This document shows, in pieces, positions 11,986-23,565 of a stretch of 64,000 bases of DNA. The notes under the pieces were generated by a model. The model saw nothing but the letters and a program-made list of their open reading frames with translations. It was not told where the DNA came from and searched no databases. This DNA is from Loripinus fragilis (taxonomy: Eukaryota; Mollusca; Bivalvia; Lucinida; Lucinidae), in the NCBI GenBank assembly GCA_964019695.1, contig OZ026530.1:44811716-44875715 (forward strand), read 5' to 3'. Every line of letters begins with the position of its first letter. The first letter of the stretch is position 1. Position numbers and translations under genes: made by a program.

Positions 11986-12190
11986 GTCAATATGCAGCAG
12001 CATGGAAGCAAATATTGGCCTGAAGACCCCTATTCCACCCCATCCCCTTACCCTGGCGTTGGAAAAAAATGTCAAAATTCATCTTCTTCAGAACATGGTC
12101 ATGTTGCATATCAAATTAAAGACATTCACAAATGCAGCAGCATGGTAGCAAATATTTGCCCGCGGACCACCCCCACCCTGGGGATGGGTA
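11986..12190 (+). repeat. Tandem ATGCAGCA-containing modules, unit A
   Basis: Two similar modules share CAGCAGCATGG and GCAAATATT words with a C-rich CCACCC block between. They correspond to 63590-63745 in unit C. Non-coding. Confidence 0.6.
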
Positions 12191-12267
12191 AGTAGGCGTC
12201 AAGGATGGATTGTTCTTGAACTTAATGAACGCTTGTCTTCACACGTTGAAATAGATCCAGTATAGCA

Positions 12268-12690
12268 AAAAGTAAGTGAGTACTATATGATCAGGAAATA
12301 ATCCCAATCACATACTGCAGACCAACCCACGGCACCGTGAGGAAGAGTCACATATATTTATAGTATTAGTAATAATACATCTGTAAAACAATTATAACAA
12401 AGCAACCAGATTTCTCTTCCTTTTCAAGATGATTGCAAAACTAGATTGGACAGAACGTAATGTATATCACCAAAACAAAGACAAACATAGAACTCCCACA
12501 AACAATGGGAAGTACATTGAACAATAGATCAACAACAACAGAACCACCGCCTTAGAACAGACAGCAGCCTAAGCCACCTGGGGGCTTTAATGCACTTTAC
12601 TAGAGCTTAATCGTTGCCCTAGATTCTGTAATTCTTAAAACACAAAATTGTTTAGCTTGCATGGAGGCTTCCTCACGGGTGGTAATGTGA
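12268..12690 (-). mobile_element. Retroelement 3' tail, family 2, copy 1
   Basis: Read on the minus strand it runs from GAGGAAGCCTCCATGC through AGAATCTAGGGC, AAAGCCCCCAG, TCTAAGGCGGTGGTTCTG and TTGCAATCATCTTG to a 3' end TTTCCTGATCATA followed by ACTTACTTTT. The same series occurs at 47055-47462 (+) and 58800-59200 (-). No coding part remains. Its layout parallels family 1, so it is probably a related 5'-truncated retroelement (inference). Confidence 0.55.
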
Positions 12691-13268
12691 TAAGGGGCGA
12701 TCAAAAGTTATGCAAACGGTCGCCTTACGAGAGCGTCCAGATATGAGTGACGGGATGAAAATAAAACAAGCAAAACATGTAAGTAAGCGACTTCTACATT
12801 TATTTCAATGTTTGCAGATTAATATTCAGAAATCAGGCAATGCTATTCCCAATTGTTATCATTTTTGTGTAATGGGAAGCAATAGCGGAAGTGGAAAACC
12901 AAGTAGTTAGTCTAAAAATCAATTTCTCCTGGACGAGAGTGTGTTGATTTTTTTTCGTTTTGATCTTAAATGAACATGGTTTAGAGGCTTTTAACATGTT
13001 TACTGGCAGATTTAGTGACACAAATATACTTTACATGAATTTTCTTTTATGCCTTAATAGTGTTTAGTCAAAATCGTGTTTAAAATGTTGACATAGACTA
13101 AATAGAAAAAAAATCAACACTTACGACATTGACTCCACCTTACGAGTCAGTTAACCCTTACTAGCCAGTATGGTAAACACCCTTCATCTGATAGACAACG
13201 GATTACTCTTAAGTGTCTGCTGGAAAATTCTTGGTCTAGCGCTTGCACATTATCCATACATGATAGAG
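12691..13268. other. Non-coding spacer
   Basis: No supported gene, RNA or repeat structure is seen here. The 60-odd-codon frames on both strands lack splice context and any recognisable domain. Confidence 0.4.
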
Positions 13269-13697
13269 GGTCTCAATGGGGTATCTTTGAAATCGCTAAT
13301 CAGTAAAATTTGGGCCTCATAGATCGCTAATTTGTAACGTAATGCCCACAAATCGCCAACTAGTAAAATTGAGGCCCCCAAATCGCTAATCAGTTAAATT
13401 TTGGCGCCAGAAATAGGTAAATTTTAAGCCCAAAAATCAGTAGCCTGTGTGGAGGCATTTACGAGGTGGAATAGCAGAATAGCGTTTTTCCATCAAGTTT
13501 GTTAACTGATTAAACGCGCCACTGTGCTATTCGGTATTTCTTTGCCCCAAAATCGCTTATCATTATATTTTATGCCTTAGTTCGCTAACCACTAAAAGCT
13601 CTCATTCCGCTATTGGTTAAATTTACCCTAAAATTTCGCTAACCGTTAAACTTTAGGGCCATACTTCGCTAATACGTAAGTAAACCCCATTGATACC
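13269..13697. mobile_element. TIR element built of ~30-bp TCGCTAA subrepeats
   Basis: The left end GGTCTCAATGGGGTAT is inverted at the right end as CCCCATTGATACC. Between them lie about ten degenerate subrepeats of roughly 27-33 bp on the pattern TCGCTAATCAGTAAAATTT plus a GGGCC-like block, all in one orientation, with an unrelated centre near 13440-13540. No reading frame. It is a non-autonomous TIR element with an unusual minisatellite body. Confidence 0.6.
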
Positions 13698-14839
13698 GTC
13701 ATGATATGCACTTGAAATTAATCATCTCATCTTTAAAGCCTTTGGCAAAGAATAAAATGCTTTTGAGACTGTTTTCTGTTGTTCTTTGTTTAAAGAAGAG
13801 TAAATTAGGACAGTAGTACCGCATGGTTTGAAACCATTACGAGAGTAACCATGTGATCAGAATTCAAAATTATTTAGAAAAATTGATTACTAAATGATCT
13901 GGTTCCAAATTAGCGAAAACATTACACATTAAAGACATGGCAACCAGGGTGCTTTTTTACTTATACATGTATAAGAATCTTAAAACATCTTCTTTGAAAT
14001 AATGATCAGAATTTGAAAAAATAACACTAGTTCACCCTCTACAAAATAGCGAAAACGCTATAAACAAATATGACCTGTCAAAAACATGGCCATCAGGAGG
14101 CGTGACTTATTGAAGAAAGAAAAAAATCAAATATCTTCCCTTAAAGCAACTAACATTTACAAAGGTCATGACTACTTGGACTTTATAACCCCCTCCCCTT
14201 TATTTCTCAGTTTCCATCTTCAAACTGGGTACCCATTTTCGACCAAACTGAGCGAATGCATTGACTTTTTTTACGAGTAAGATGCACTAAAATTTTAAGG
14301 ATGGGTGGGTCTGTTAAATCCAAACGTAAAACGCCTTCTTTCTGCACATATGTATGAGCAATGCTAAGATATGCGACGTGTGACCTGAGATGTGTTTTAC
14401 ATATGTTGTGTATGTATGTAGCGACATTCCATTGTCCAAATGCTATCTTGGATCAATGGAGAGGTGGGGGAGAGAAGCATATTAAACTGAACTAAAAGAC
14501 ATGTTTCAATTTTCCAATGACAAACGTTACGTATCTTAAGCATTTTTTGTACACATGCGCAGAAAGAAGATATTAAACTTTTTGATTCAAAGAGCACTTC
14601 TATCCATTCTTTAATAATTCAGCACATTTACACTTTGAAAAAAAAACTACTGCATTCATGGTCAAAATGGCACCAGTCTTAAGGATGACACATTAGGTGC
14701 GGCGGTAGAAAATGCAAGTTTTCACAACTTTGTAAACGGCGAGTTGCTTTGAAACATATTTTCATAGTTGACTCAGCGTGGACGAAGACCTCGAGCATAC
14801 CAAAAGGGCAATATGTTCGAAATAAGGATTATCAATATA
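13698..14839. other. Non-coding spacer
   Basis: No supported features. Two weakly similar blocks near 13860-13930 and 13990-14060, each with ATGATC, an AAATAGCG or AAATTAGCG word and GAAAAC, look like an old tandem duplication of about 130 bp. Confidence 0.35.
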
Positions 14840-15053
14840 GGAATCAAGATTGATGTTTTGTTTGATTTGATTCTTTACGTCCAATCAACAATCTTTCGTT
14901 TAAACAGGGACAGGTCTTCCTGGATTGAACCAGTACTAAGCTAGGATAAATGTGTCTTGCTCAAAGACCACAACACAGTGACGCGGGTGAGGCTCGAACC
15001 CGCGGTCCCTCTGTCTCGAGTCAAGCCCTCTACCACTGAACCACTGCTCTCCC
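14840..15053 (-). mobile_element. tRNA-derived SINE, copy 1
   Basis: On the minus strand a tRNA-like head starts at 15053 (GGGAGAGCAGTGG). It contains an A-box-like TGGTTCAGTGGTAGAGG and a B-box-like GGTTCGAGCCT (14990-15000). A core with AGTACTGGTTCAATCC (about 14927-14945) and an AT-rich tail follow. The two boxes are the internal RNA polymerase III promoter of tRNA-derived SINEs. No intact tRNA cloverleaf is claimed. Confidence 0.8.
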
Positions 15054-15186
15054 AAATCAAGATTGAAGTAGAATTGAGCGTTTCAACAACATTTGACTGA
15101 TCTTGTCAGAAAGGGACAGCATGATGTCCTTCTTATAACAAAACAACAACACACGTCCCTTTGATAGATGTATGCGCAGTGTTTAA

Positions 15187-15316
15187 AACGTCCCACCAAC
15201 AACTATGGTCATATAAAGACTGGACCCAGGCATAAATTCTCATCCGACAGACTGGTGAAGCTAGGGATCTAACCTGCCACCCCCTGGGTCAACCGCTTCA
15301 CCACCACAGCTCCTAG
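15187..15316 (-). mobile_element. tRNA-like SINE head, second type
   Basis: On the minus strand, GGAGCTGTGGTGGTGAAGCG resembles a tRNA 5' half with an A-box, and GGTTAGATCCC (about 15263-15273) resembles a B-box at normal spacing. It differs from the head at 15053. Probably another SINE family or a decayed copy. Confidence 0.5.
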
Positions 15317-16149
15317 ATGTATGAGGTGATGTTTAAGCAGACCAGGGGAAAAATAAACGAAAATGTAGCCCTAGGCAAGTGCTAGCAGAGGAGCTAGGGT
15401 ATAGGAAAGAGTTTGGTTGTGGTGGTGCACTCAGATTCGCTGCAATTGCTTTTTGTAGCTCTGTTCAAATCTTTGCATGTTAAAATACCAGGTTACGTAG
15501 CAAAATCGCTTGGGATACACCACCACCTGATAATGACCCACACGTCAAGTGGAAGGTGTGTGAGGGGGCGCCTATGTTCATTGTTTTCTGGCTAAATTAT
15601 CAGGTCGGCTCACAATCCACTGACTACTGTGCTCCACACCCCTTCCTCAAGATATATGTATCAAACATGCCCCAAAAACGTTTAAATTTGAGTATACCCC
15701 ACGCTGAAACTATTCCCAGTCTTAATCTTAGCCTAAGAGTGGACCGAACATGACCTCCCCCCACCCACCCACCCCCACACACACACACAAAAAATCCCAT
15801 TTAGTTGCAACCCACACACCCCTCCCGCCCCCAGCAAAAAAAAAGAATAAATAAGGAAAATCACCAAGTGAAAACATGCACATTGGTTAGGGTGGTGGAG
15901 TGGGGGGGGGGGGCTATATTCAAAAGTTTCCGTCTACAGTATTAGTTCCCCCTCAACTATACATTGCTAGCACGCACCCCACCGCACACACACTCACGAA
16001 ATATAGCTTACCCCCTTCTCCAAAGTATTCCTATCTTACCTTGACCTTAATGAGAGCCTAAAATGGCCAAACATCCCCATTCAAAGGCAACCCCACACCT
16101 CACACGCACAATTATAATACTATTCATAACTTTGTTGATCTCAAAATCG
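15317..16149. other. Spacer with C-rich and CA simple repeats
   Basis: Contains CCCACC/CACACA simple repeats at about 15751-15790 and a G run near 15902-15912. The frames at 15413-15753 lack splice signals, domains or conservation. No gene is supported. Confidence 0.5.
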
Positions 16150-16265
16150 AGTTGAACCAGTACCAAGCAATTAATCAAGTATTTGTTTGAAGCCAAAACG
16201 CAGCGCCTTTGCTGAGGCTCGAATCCGCAACCCCTCCAGCACGCCAATTAGTCACCGCGCTCCTC
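16150..16265 (-). mobile_element. tRNA-derived SINE, copy 2 of the core family
   Basis: On the minus strand, GGAGCGCGGTGACTAATTGG gives an A-box-like stretch and GGATTCGAGCC (16216-16227 region) gives a B-box. The distal part has GGTACTGGTTCAACTC, the same core as the SINEs at 14840 and 55140. The head differs while the core is shared. Confidence 0.65.
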
Positions 16266-17789
16266 AATATAATCAACTTGGATTTGAGCCATATCATGCA
16301 AAAATGCGTCTTAGGAATTTCTAGGCTGACCAGGTAAAATTCAAACCAGCCTCCTCAGCCACAGAAGCAAGCTGCATCTAGTTTTAGCATAATTGTGCTG
16401 GCTTTAACATCAGTAGATATCCTGCTATCACAGAAGCGAAATAATGGATGCTATTCAGACTGCGCAGGCAGGCTGATCTTTGTTGGTCGCAATTGACATT
16501 AAGCAGGTTTTCACATGACGAGGATAAAATTAATTGATATCAGTGACACGTCATGCATCACAATGAGAATATTTTCTAAAACTTATCTGTTCTACTTTTC
16601 TCTTTGAACTATCCAAGTTTATTCGTCTTGTAAAGGGCTTGTAAGGGGCAATCGTACCGTTAGGGGCAACCAATGTCGTAAGGGGTAATGGGCACCGAAA
16701 ACTCGTCGCAGACACAAAGCGACGTCAAGAAGATGGTGTATACGGCTTATGGTTGAAAAATAAGCTGGAAAGGATATGCTTTTTTACAAAAATAAAGGAT
16801 TTAGGAACAGTTATTGAATAGAACACCTTCATTAGCAACCACTAAAATGATATTATGCTTACCTTTCTCAGGAGAAAGTATATCATTCGTTAGATGTAAA
16901 CTTTCTAATGTCAGATTCTGTTGCCTCTTTTACAGAAATGGTACAAGATGGACATTATTGGGACTAGCATTCTCCGTTTCCTTATATAAGGCTCCAAAAC
17001 GGTGAAAACAGTTAAAACAGGACTACTCACATAGCTGATTCCATTGTTTATTGCTCCCGTAGCTCATGTCCGGATGATCTCGTAAAGATTTCATTTGCAT
17101 AACCGTCCAATTGCCCCTGACGACATTACCAACCGTGCTTCCTACATAATGCAATGTACAATCAAATCAAATTAACACATTATAATGATACAAAGAAAAG
17201 GGCTCATGACTCCCAGATAGTCAGAGTTGAAGAAAACCTCAAGTTGAGCTACGGTGGGCCTAGCCAACGACAAGCATCAGGCATTAAGCAACGGATTAAA
17301 GCTTTACATCAGGACCGTCATTAAGTCATCTCATTTCCTGATGCCAACACATATTGGCTATTTTTAGAATGGACATTTTAATATAACTGTAAACCATTTA
17401 AAATCTTGATTTTATTTTCGTTTATGCAAAGTAACGCAGAGATTGCTAACTAGAGGATGCAACCTCGAGGAAAACGTATTCAAAAGTTCTCACTTTTGTT
17501 AATCTTTAATTTAAGGTAATTTTACCGCAGGAAGCAGCATGTGGTATGGCTACAGTGGAACCCTTATTTTAATATCCATGGTACATAAATTGTATATTAT
17601 CCAATGAAAATAATGGAAATATTTTCGAACGACACTACCGAGGATAAGAATAGAATTGAGATCATGCAAATAATGTGGGAAATTCCATAGTCGTCGCAAG
17701 ATTGGCCAAATTTTATTCGTTTTTATCCTTAAATTTAGCTCGCAAAGAAATGTATAACGTGGCACCAACCAATTTACCAAACGCGAATA
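16266..17789. other. Non-coding spacer with a weak inverted pair
   Basis: GTTAGGGGCAACCAATGTCG near 16660 and its approximate inverse near 17105-17138 (TTGCCCCTGACGACATTACC) could be the termini of an old TIR element of about 500 bp. No coding sequence is supported. Confidence 0.35.
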
Positions 17790-17893
17790 GATAAAACGCT
17801 CCGCCCCCAATGTCACGTGGCCTAACAACGGGAAACCACAGACAAGCGGAATTCAATTAAAGATGGTAGAAACTATTAATCTGAGGGAATGGA
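17790..17893 (+). promoter_or_regulatory. Candidate promoter and first coding exon
   Basis: A CCGCCCC box and a CACGTG E-box (about 17813-17818) precede an ATG at 17863 with A at -3. Ten codons (MVETINLREW) follow, then a phase-1 donor GTAAGT at 17894. The arrangement suits a first exon, but no downstream exon was identified. A 92-codon minus-strand frame overlaps it and has no recognised domain. The protein is not recognised. Confidence 0.3.
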
Positions 17894-18960
17894 GTAAGTT
17901 ATTTGAGTTATGATACAACATTGCGTCAATGTCAACGAAACATAGATTTGTAGACTTTAAATTCAATTTAACACAACAAGAATTTACCATTTTTTAAGTG
18001 GCAACAATCCCCGAGTGACCAAACTGCGCTCTGCTAAGCTTTATCGGTAATTCTAACTATAAAACAAATGAAGCATGCAAAATTAAATATGCTTGCCTTA
18101 TCTATGCATCATTTTGCATTCAACTGCAGATAAATCCTTACTCCGAACCAACATCCTACTATGAAAACCGAAGCTTATGTAAACATGGTAAAATTGATGT
18201 CTGCCATTTTGGTTTAACCTACTTCTGCCAAGTGAGTCACGTCACACTATTCCAGCTCAAAAACTCAAAATAAAGGTAAATCATAATTTTAATATTGGGG
18301 TTGAACAACATTCAACTTTCATAAAATACAAAATTAGGGAAAAAAGAACTGTTTCAATGCGTAAAAGCAAAGTATCTATATGCACTCTACCGAACAGCCT
18401 GTCTCTCAAAGTAGTGTGGGGTATGATGTACAGTTTTGCAGCTTTTCTCACTGGCATCTTATTTTCTACACACTGAATGTAGGCATTTGTCAGTGCATCA
18501 TGGGCGTAGAATTTTTGCGGTTCTGAATTCTTTTCTGTTCTGGTGCAGAATTTGTTGAGGTTTTTGCCTCAACAAACAGGCAAAGAAACACACACAAAAA
18601 ACGTCATAAAAATGTGTTCTATTCTAATACCCCAAGTTACAAAAAAACAATATTAAAATAGCTTGGCCTAATAACTGTGTAACACTACCACGTGACTTCC
18701 ATTCATAAAATGTCAACATTGCAGACGACCGGCTTCAATTTTGCCCAAACTTCGGAATTTTAGAAAATCACGTGAATTATGAAGGGGGATGTTTGGACAT
18801 AAGTAAAAAAGAGTAAAATCAACTTTCTAAAGTTAAATATGCTGTACTTAACTGTCTGTACCTCATTTTGACAGGATCAACTTTTCTTTGCAGTGTTTAC
18901 ACTTCCGTAAAAAAAAACACAGTCACTGTCGCACACACTCGAGATTTTGCGATATTACAG
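17894..18960. other. Non-coding spacer
   Basis: A perfect 10-bp hairpin lies at 18551-18576 (TTTGTTGAGG pairing with CCTCAACAAA). Otherwise no gene, RNA or repeat is supported. Confidence 0.4.
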
Positions 18961-18974
18961 AGTAGACAACAAAC

Positions 18975-19093
18975 ATGGCGGACGTATGCAGCGGGCGAAG
19001 CTGGGTAATAATTAACGAACTTTTGTCAATGACCAAGGAATCTCTATTTAGAGATGTATATGGTATAGAAACACACTTCATTATTGGCTTTAA
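18975..19093 (+). other. Candidate first coding exon (MADVCSGRSW...)
   Basis: An ATG in strong context (AAACATGGCGG) at 18975 opens a frame that reads MADVCSGRSWVIINELLSMT before entering low-complexity, T-rich sequence after about residue 40. The start and codon composition of the first part look plausible, and the rest of the open frame looks like chance. No clean splice donor or domain is seen, so this is a weak candidate. Confidence 0.25.
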
Positions 19094-19368
19094 AAAGAGT
19101 TTGCTAACAATTAACAAAGCTGTAGTTGTTTTTTTTGTTGTTGTTTTTAATTTATTTTATGTACATCGTAACTACTTCAACCGAAACGTCTTATTTCAGT
19201 GGCGATATTTTCAACTACTACATATGTATAATATTGCAAAAAAACTAACAAATGGAATCATTTTTGAAATATATCTTACATTATTTAATTGCATGTAAAA
19301 AATTTTACCATGTGGCATCGTGTATGAATTCATCTTGGGTTTATGACAACTCTGCCAAAAATATATAA

Positions 19369-20000
19369 AATTTCCTCTCGAGCAGCGAAGGCTCATGTGT
19401 GTATTCTCGCAAGAACACTCACTGATATAAAACAACTATTACTAACAAAATGGACAGCTGATTGTGGACCGAAAGGAACTAACACCAAACGGACAGATGG
19501 TCGCTGAAAAATTGAAGAAATATAGCACTTTCCTCTCGAGCAGCGAAGGCTCATACGAGACTGCACACGCACACATTCTTGCAAGAACATTTTGTCGGGC
19601 CTGAACTGTTGTCAAATGTTATCAGCAGATGATAATTGTACAGATTATGTGGACATGAACTTGGCGCTATAAAATAAAATTGAGCCAGTGCATGAGATTT
19701 CCATCAATGTGGTAGGTGCGACCAGCAAAGCCTCAGATCAGCCTGCGCATACGCGCAGTCTGATCAGAGCCTTTGCTAGTAGTTTGAGTATTCTATGATT
19801 GTTACGCTACTGACTAAACAGCATTTGGAGTGTCTAAGCTTAAAAGGAGGCTGCACAGGCTCGTCTGAGTCTACACATGTCAAAATGCCACATTGTTGGA
19901 AATCTCATGCAGCCGCTCAATTATAATGATAAATTTCTTCCTCAGTATCGAAGGCTCATGAAAGAAGTCTCGCAAAAATACCCACTGCTCTACAATAACC
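19369..20000. repeat. CTCGAGCAGCGAAGGCTCAT repeat series
   Basis: The word TCCTCTCGAGCAGCGAAGGC occurs at about 19372 and 19531, with degenerate relatives near 19940 and 20975. Each is followed by GCAAGAACA- or GAGACTGCAC-like words. Between them, 19735-19770 forms an imperfect palindrome (CAGATCAGCCTGCGC pairing with GCGCAGTCTGATCAG). Probably a decayed family of short non-autonomous elements. Confidence 0.5.
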
Positions 20001-20570
20001 AACAAACGCTAGCACACCATCCAGCAGACCTGGGCGCTAAATTGTATTATTATATAATCTATAAATAAACATTTCCTGATTGGCCCAGATGTCTATCCAC
20101 TCAAGTCGATATAACTACATGTCGCATGGGCTTGGGTTTTTCCTATTCAATATTAGTTACTAAAAATAGACTTCATAGAAACTTTTCATAACAGGTGTGC
20201 TTTCAGCATGAAACGTGCATGATTTGCTGTAAATACAATTCAGTGAGTGACAGTGGCACGAAATTCACAAGATTTGGTGTTTCATCATATACATGTAATT
20301 CAGACTTTGCTGTTGAATATAGTAATTAGCAGAACTCTTAAATGAACTAATGAATTCTTCCTTCTGGATTGATGCAATAAACTTGGAATGGTCCATTGTA
20401 TAATTCAAGGGGTCATTGGTTTTAATTTCTTAATAAAATTGCAGTTTCTTTTTTATCTGAAGTTCATATTTGTCTTAGCAAACAGTGTAGACCCTGATGA
20501 AATACCACATGCGGCATTTAATCTGGATCTACTCTGTCTGCAGTTGTAATTACAAATAAAGTATGCATAT

Positions 20571-20839
20571 ATTCCTCTTTGAACTGGATGATATCAGTTA
20601 GTTACCATTCAAGACTGTACCAGACATAGTCCATGGCCAAGATTGTGATGTTGTTTTGTTAAGGGAAATAATATAATAAACAATTGTTGAATATTGCTGA
20701 TATGATTTAAATTCCTCTTTGAACTGGATGAAATCAGTTAGTTACCATTCAAGACTGTCCAAGACATAGTCCATGGCCAAGATTGTGATAATGTTTTGTT
20801 TAGAGAAATTATATAATAAACAATTGTTGACTATTGAGG
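20571..20839 (+). repeat. Direct tandem duplication, 140-bp period
   Basis: Two copies begin ATTCCTCTTTGAACTGGATG at 20571 and 20711. They share GTTACCATTCAAGACTGT, AGTCCATGGCCAAGATTGTG and a TATAATAAACAATTGTTGA end with only a few differences. Non-coding. Confidence 0.85.
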
Positions 20840-20953
20840 CATTGGACATAATGTGATGTCGACCTGAGAATACCAATATAGACCTTGGCTCTGCCTCGGT
20901 CAATATTGGTACTCTCAGGTTTACATCACATCATGTCAATGCCTTAATAGTCA
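20828..20953. mobile_element. Hairpin MITE, ~125 bp
   Basis: The left half (TTGACTATTGAGGCATTGG, then AATGTGATGT, CCTGAGA and ACCAATAT) is inverted almost completely in the right half (ATATTGGTACTCTCAGG, then ACATCACAT and CAATGCCTTAATAGTCA). The spacer is only about a dozen bases. It is a near full-length stem, typical of foldback MITEs. Confidence 0.75.
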
Positions 20954-21099
20954 GTAATTATGTAATAACTCTTTCTCTCGAACAACGATGGCTCAGTCGA
21001 GACTGCACAGTGTCATGTAATTTTTTGCATTGCCTCAGGTGAGCCTGCACAGATTCGCGGGATCATAAGGAAGATTCAAAATAACACCTAGACCTCTAG

Positions 21100-21325
21100 A
21101 TACAACAAAAATGAGCGTTAGCTTAGGCGTTTGTGCTTACATGCGCATGTACAGAGAGGCAGAAAAACTGATAGAAACATGAGTGTGCATATGCGGACAG
21201 ACTGATAAAACCTACATACATGTGCGTTTACAGACAGGCAGACTGAAAGAAATCAACTTGCGCATGTTCAGACAGACAGACGGATAGAAACATAAACAGA
21301 CAGCCAGACAGAAAAACAATAGATT
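21100..21325. repeat. Degenerate CAGA/GACA-rich repeat
   Basis: Interspersed ACAGACAGGCAGAC-type words with TGATAGAAACAT spacers recur about every 40-45 bp. It is an imperfect minisatellite. The minus-strand frame across it is repeat-derived. Confidence 0.6.
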
Positions 21326-21790
21326 TTCCCAAAACACACAACGAATTAAAATTTAACTGATAGAGAACGAAAGCAGTGACAGACATGTTAAAATGTGTTA
21401 AATGATCCCAATGGCGAAACTGCGGCATCCTTAATGATCTTTTATGGCACTCTTTTTATTACATCAGTGACACATTCTTAAGACTCATTTCTGAAAACAT
21501 GATAATAAGGCCCGTGTCTGTGGGGCTTGTAGTCCATTTACTCAACAAAGGTTAATGGAAACAGATCTGTTAGAACAGTGTCAACCGCGAAAAGCAAACT
21601 TTTAACATAGAATTTTAGTTATTTTTGGGGACAAATTAACGTAAGTCAACTGATATAGCCTATTTAAGCTTCATTTTGGACTGTCAATAATTTCCGGTTC
21701 TGAGATATCACGGGTGCATGAGAGAGAGAGAGGGTAAAAACTAGCAGACAAGATGGTGGATTCACGCTGTTAATAATAATAGTGGATAAA

Positions 21791-21833
21791 CAAAGTAAGT
21801 AAGGGTGCAAAGATCAGGAATTGATACAATTAA
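21791..21833 (-). mobile_element. Short 3'-end fragment of RT retroelement family 1
   Basis: On the minus strand it reads from TTGTATCAATTCCTGATC to CACCCTTACTTACTTTG, matching the last roughly 43 nt of the elements at 33165 and 52254. A copy this short suggests a severely 5'-truncated insertion. Confidence 0.55.
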
Positions 21834-23072
21834 GCCGAATGTGAGTGCGTTTCCTGGGCTTTCATTGGCTGATCGATTTTTTTATTGGCAGTTGGCGTTT
21901 GGTCAATTGTCAGAGGCTTCCTCAACAGTATACACTGGGTAACTTACAGTTTAGCGTACTTTAGCGCAAGCGATACAGAACTCCAGATAAGAGGGGGTCA
22001 AGGGTATTTCAGCATTGATGTTTTGGAATTCAGCATTGAAAAGTAAAATTGAAGGGTAAAAATATCCTTTGCAGTTTGGTGTTTCAGTGCTGATATTCAA
22101 TATATGTGACGAAATCTTTTATTCTTAGTAATATATATACACAAATTTTATCAATCTTGGAAATTTTCCTACAAAAAGCAACATGCATTTGATACAAGCC
22201 ACGTTTCTTTAAAATATGTTAAGCAAATATTGAGTCTTTTTACAAGGCTTTGCATTTACTGCAATTTGATATTTTAAATATGGAGTAAAACACTCATTAT
22301 ATTAAAACGTAGGGGGTGAAATACCAATTGTCCAAATCGTTATCTAGACCACTGGCGGTATTTATAAACGCGCTATTGGTTTGTGCCAGCAAATTTGTAT
22401 TCAACAATGAATAGAATACACAGCTGATCGATAAAGACAGAAAAAATGTCCAATCTGATATATACTAAAAACTAGTGTTATTTTTTGTTCACGGTAGAGT
22501 TTAATGATTTAAAGTACTGTTTCCTTGCTATTCATTCTACTTTTAGTTCATGTTGCTTAGACAACTGTTAGATTTGGGAAATTTCAAAGAATTTATACCC
22601 AAAGTAAGAAAAAAAAATCGGTTTCACGATCACGTCTACCAAACACACTGATGTGCAACTGTTGGTTGAATATAAAATATAAATGTCCTAGGAAGAGACT
22701 TAAAACAGAAGACTGTCATGCGATATACTTACATATGAGTTGAGTATGTATTCTTTGATAATGATAATAGCTGCAATACAGTCGCGGCCACAATGTTGAC
22801 AACATGACGTACAAACATTGTCACAAATCACGTATCCCCCTGTAAATCTCTTCATATATTTAATCCAGTAAAGTTCCCCACTAGCAATGTGACATCTAAT
22901 GGAATGTGATGGTATTTTTTGGAAGTCACACTCTATTGACTTTGATAAAAAACGATCGCTTAAAATGGATTTCCCCCCTCAGAAGTCTGAGCTCTCAAAT
23001 GCATTCAATGTTTTTTTTTAGTTTTCCTAATTCCGATAACAGACATTAAATTGTGAAAAATAGGCTTTTTTC
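21834..23072. other. Non-coding spacer
   Basis: No supported gene, RNA or repeat was found. Frames are short and AT-driven. Confidence 0.4.
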
Positions 23073-23295
23073 AAGGACCTCGGACAGTCTTAATGAAGGA
23101 TTGCCCATAAAAATGACCAGAGAAAAGTTTCAAAGAAAATAATATTTTTTCTATGAAAAAGATAGTCGCTTTAATCCTCGAATTATCCACAAAAGCCGTT
23201 TTATCATTGGACAAGTAACAATTGAAAACTATTGGTTGAAAACTCTGTTTTTGCTATTCAACATATTGAAAATAGAAAAAGTTTTACTGAAGTGC

Positions 23296-23392
23296 TTTCC
23301 CCCCCGTGACCAAACTAATCCTTTTGCATACAGTTGTAGTTTTACATAACACACATCATATAAAAACGGCATGATTGGTCACGGGGGGGAAC
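23296..23392. mobile_element. Short TIR element with CCCCCCCGTGACCA ends
   Basis: TTCCCCCCCGTGACCAAA and TTGGTCACGGGGGGGAA are perfect inverted ends about 95 bp apart. No coding capacity. It is nested in the larger candidate element. Confidence 0.65.
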
Positions 23393-23565
23393 GCTGTCAA
23401 AATGCTCAAAAACACTTTATGATAAAAGCTTATTAGAGACTTATTTTGTACAAACCTGTAGGTAAATATCAATTTACAATGGCATGTATCAGGGCTTTAG
23501 TTATGAGTGCGTACCATGTAATTAATTGTCTCATTGCTAAACCAAAACATATGGTGTGGGTACTC

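Larger units (their letters stand above)
1083..12190 (+). repeat. Duplication unit A (contains ZNF copy A)
   Basis: Blocks matching units B and C occur in the same orientation: a pearl-like tail (1083-1417), about 1400-2350, two TGCCAA-TIR elements (3366-5022), a segment of about 6040-7600, the zinc-finger region (8100-10840) and the downstream repeat. Order is conserved with unit B except for an internal duplication and insertions in B. Edges are approximate. Confidence 0.75.

Noticed and set aside
14940..15053. True tRNA gene on the minus strand
   Set aside because: A-box and B-box are present, but a full cloverleaf with paired acceptor stem is not evident, and a SINE core and tail follow.
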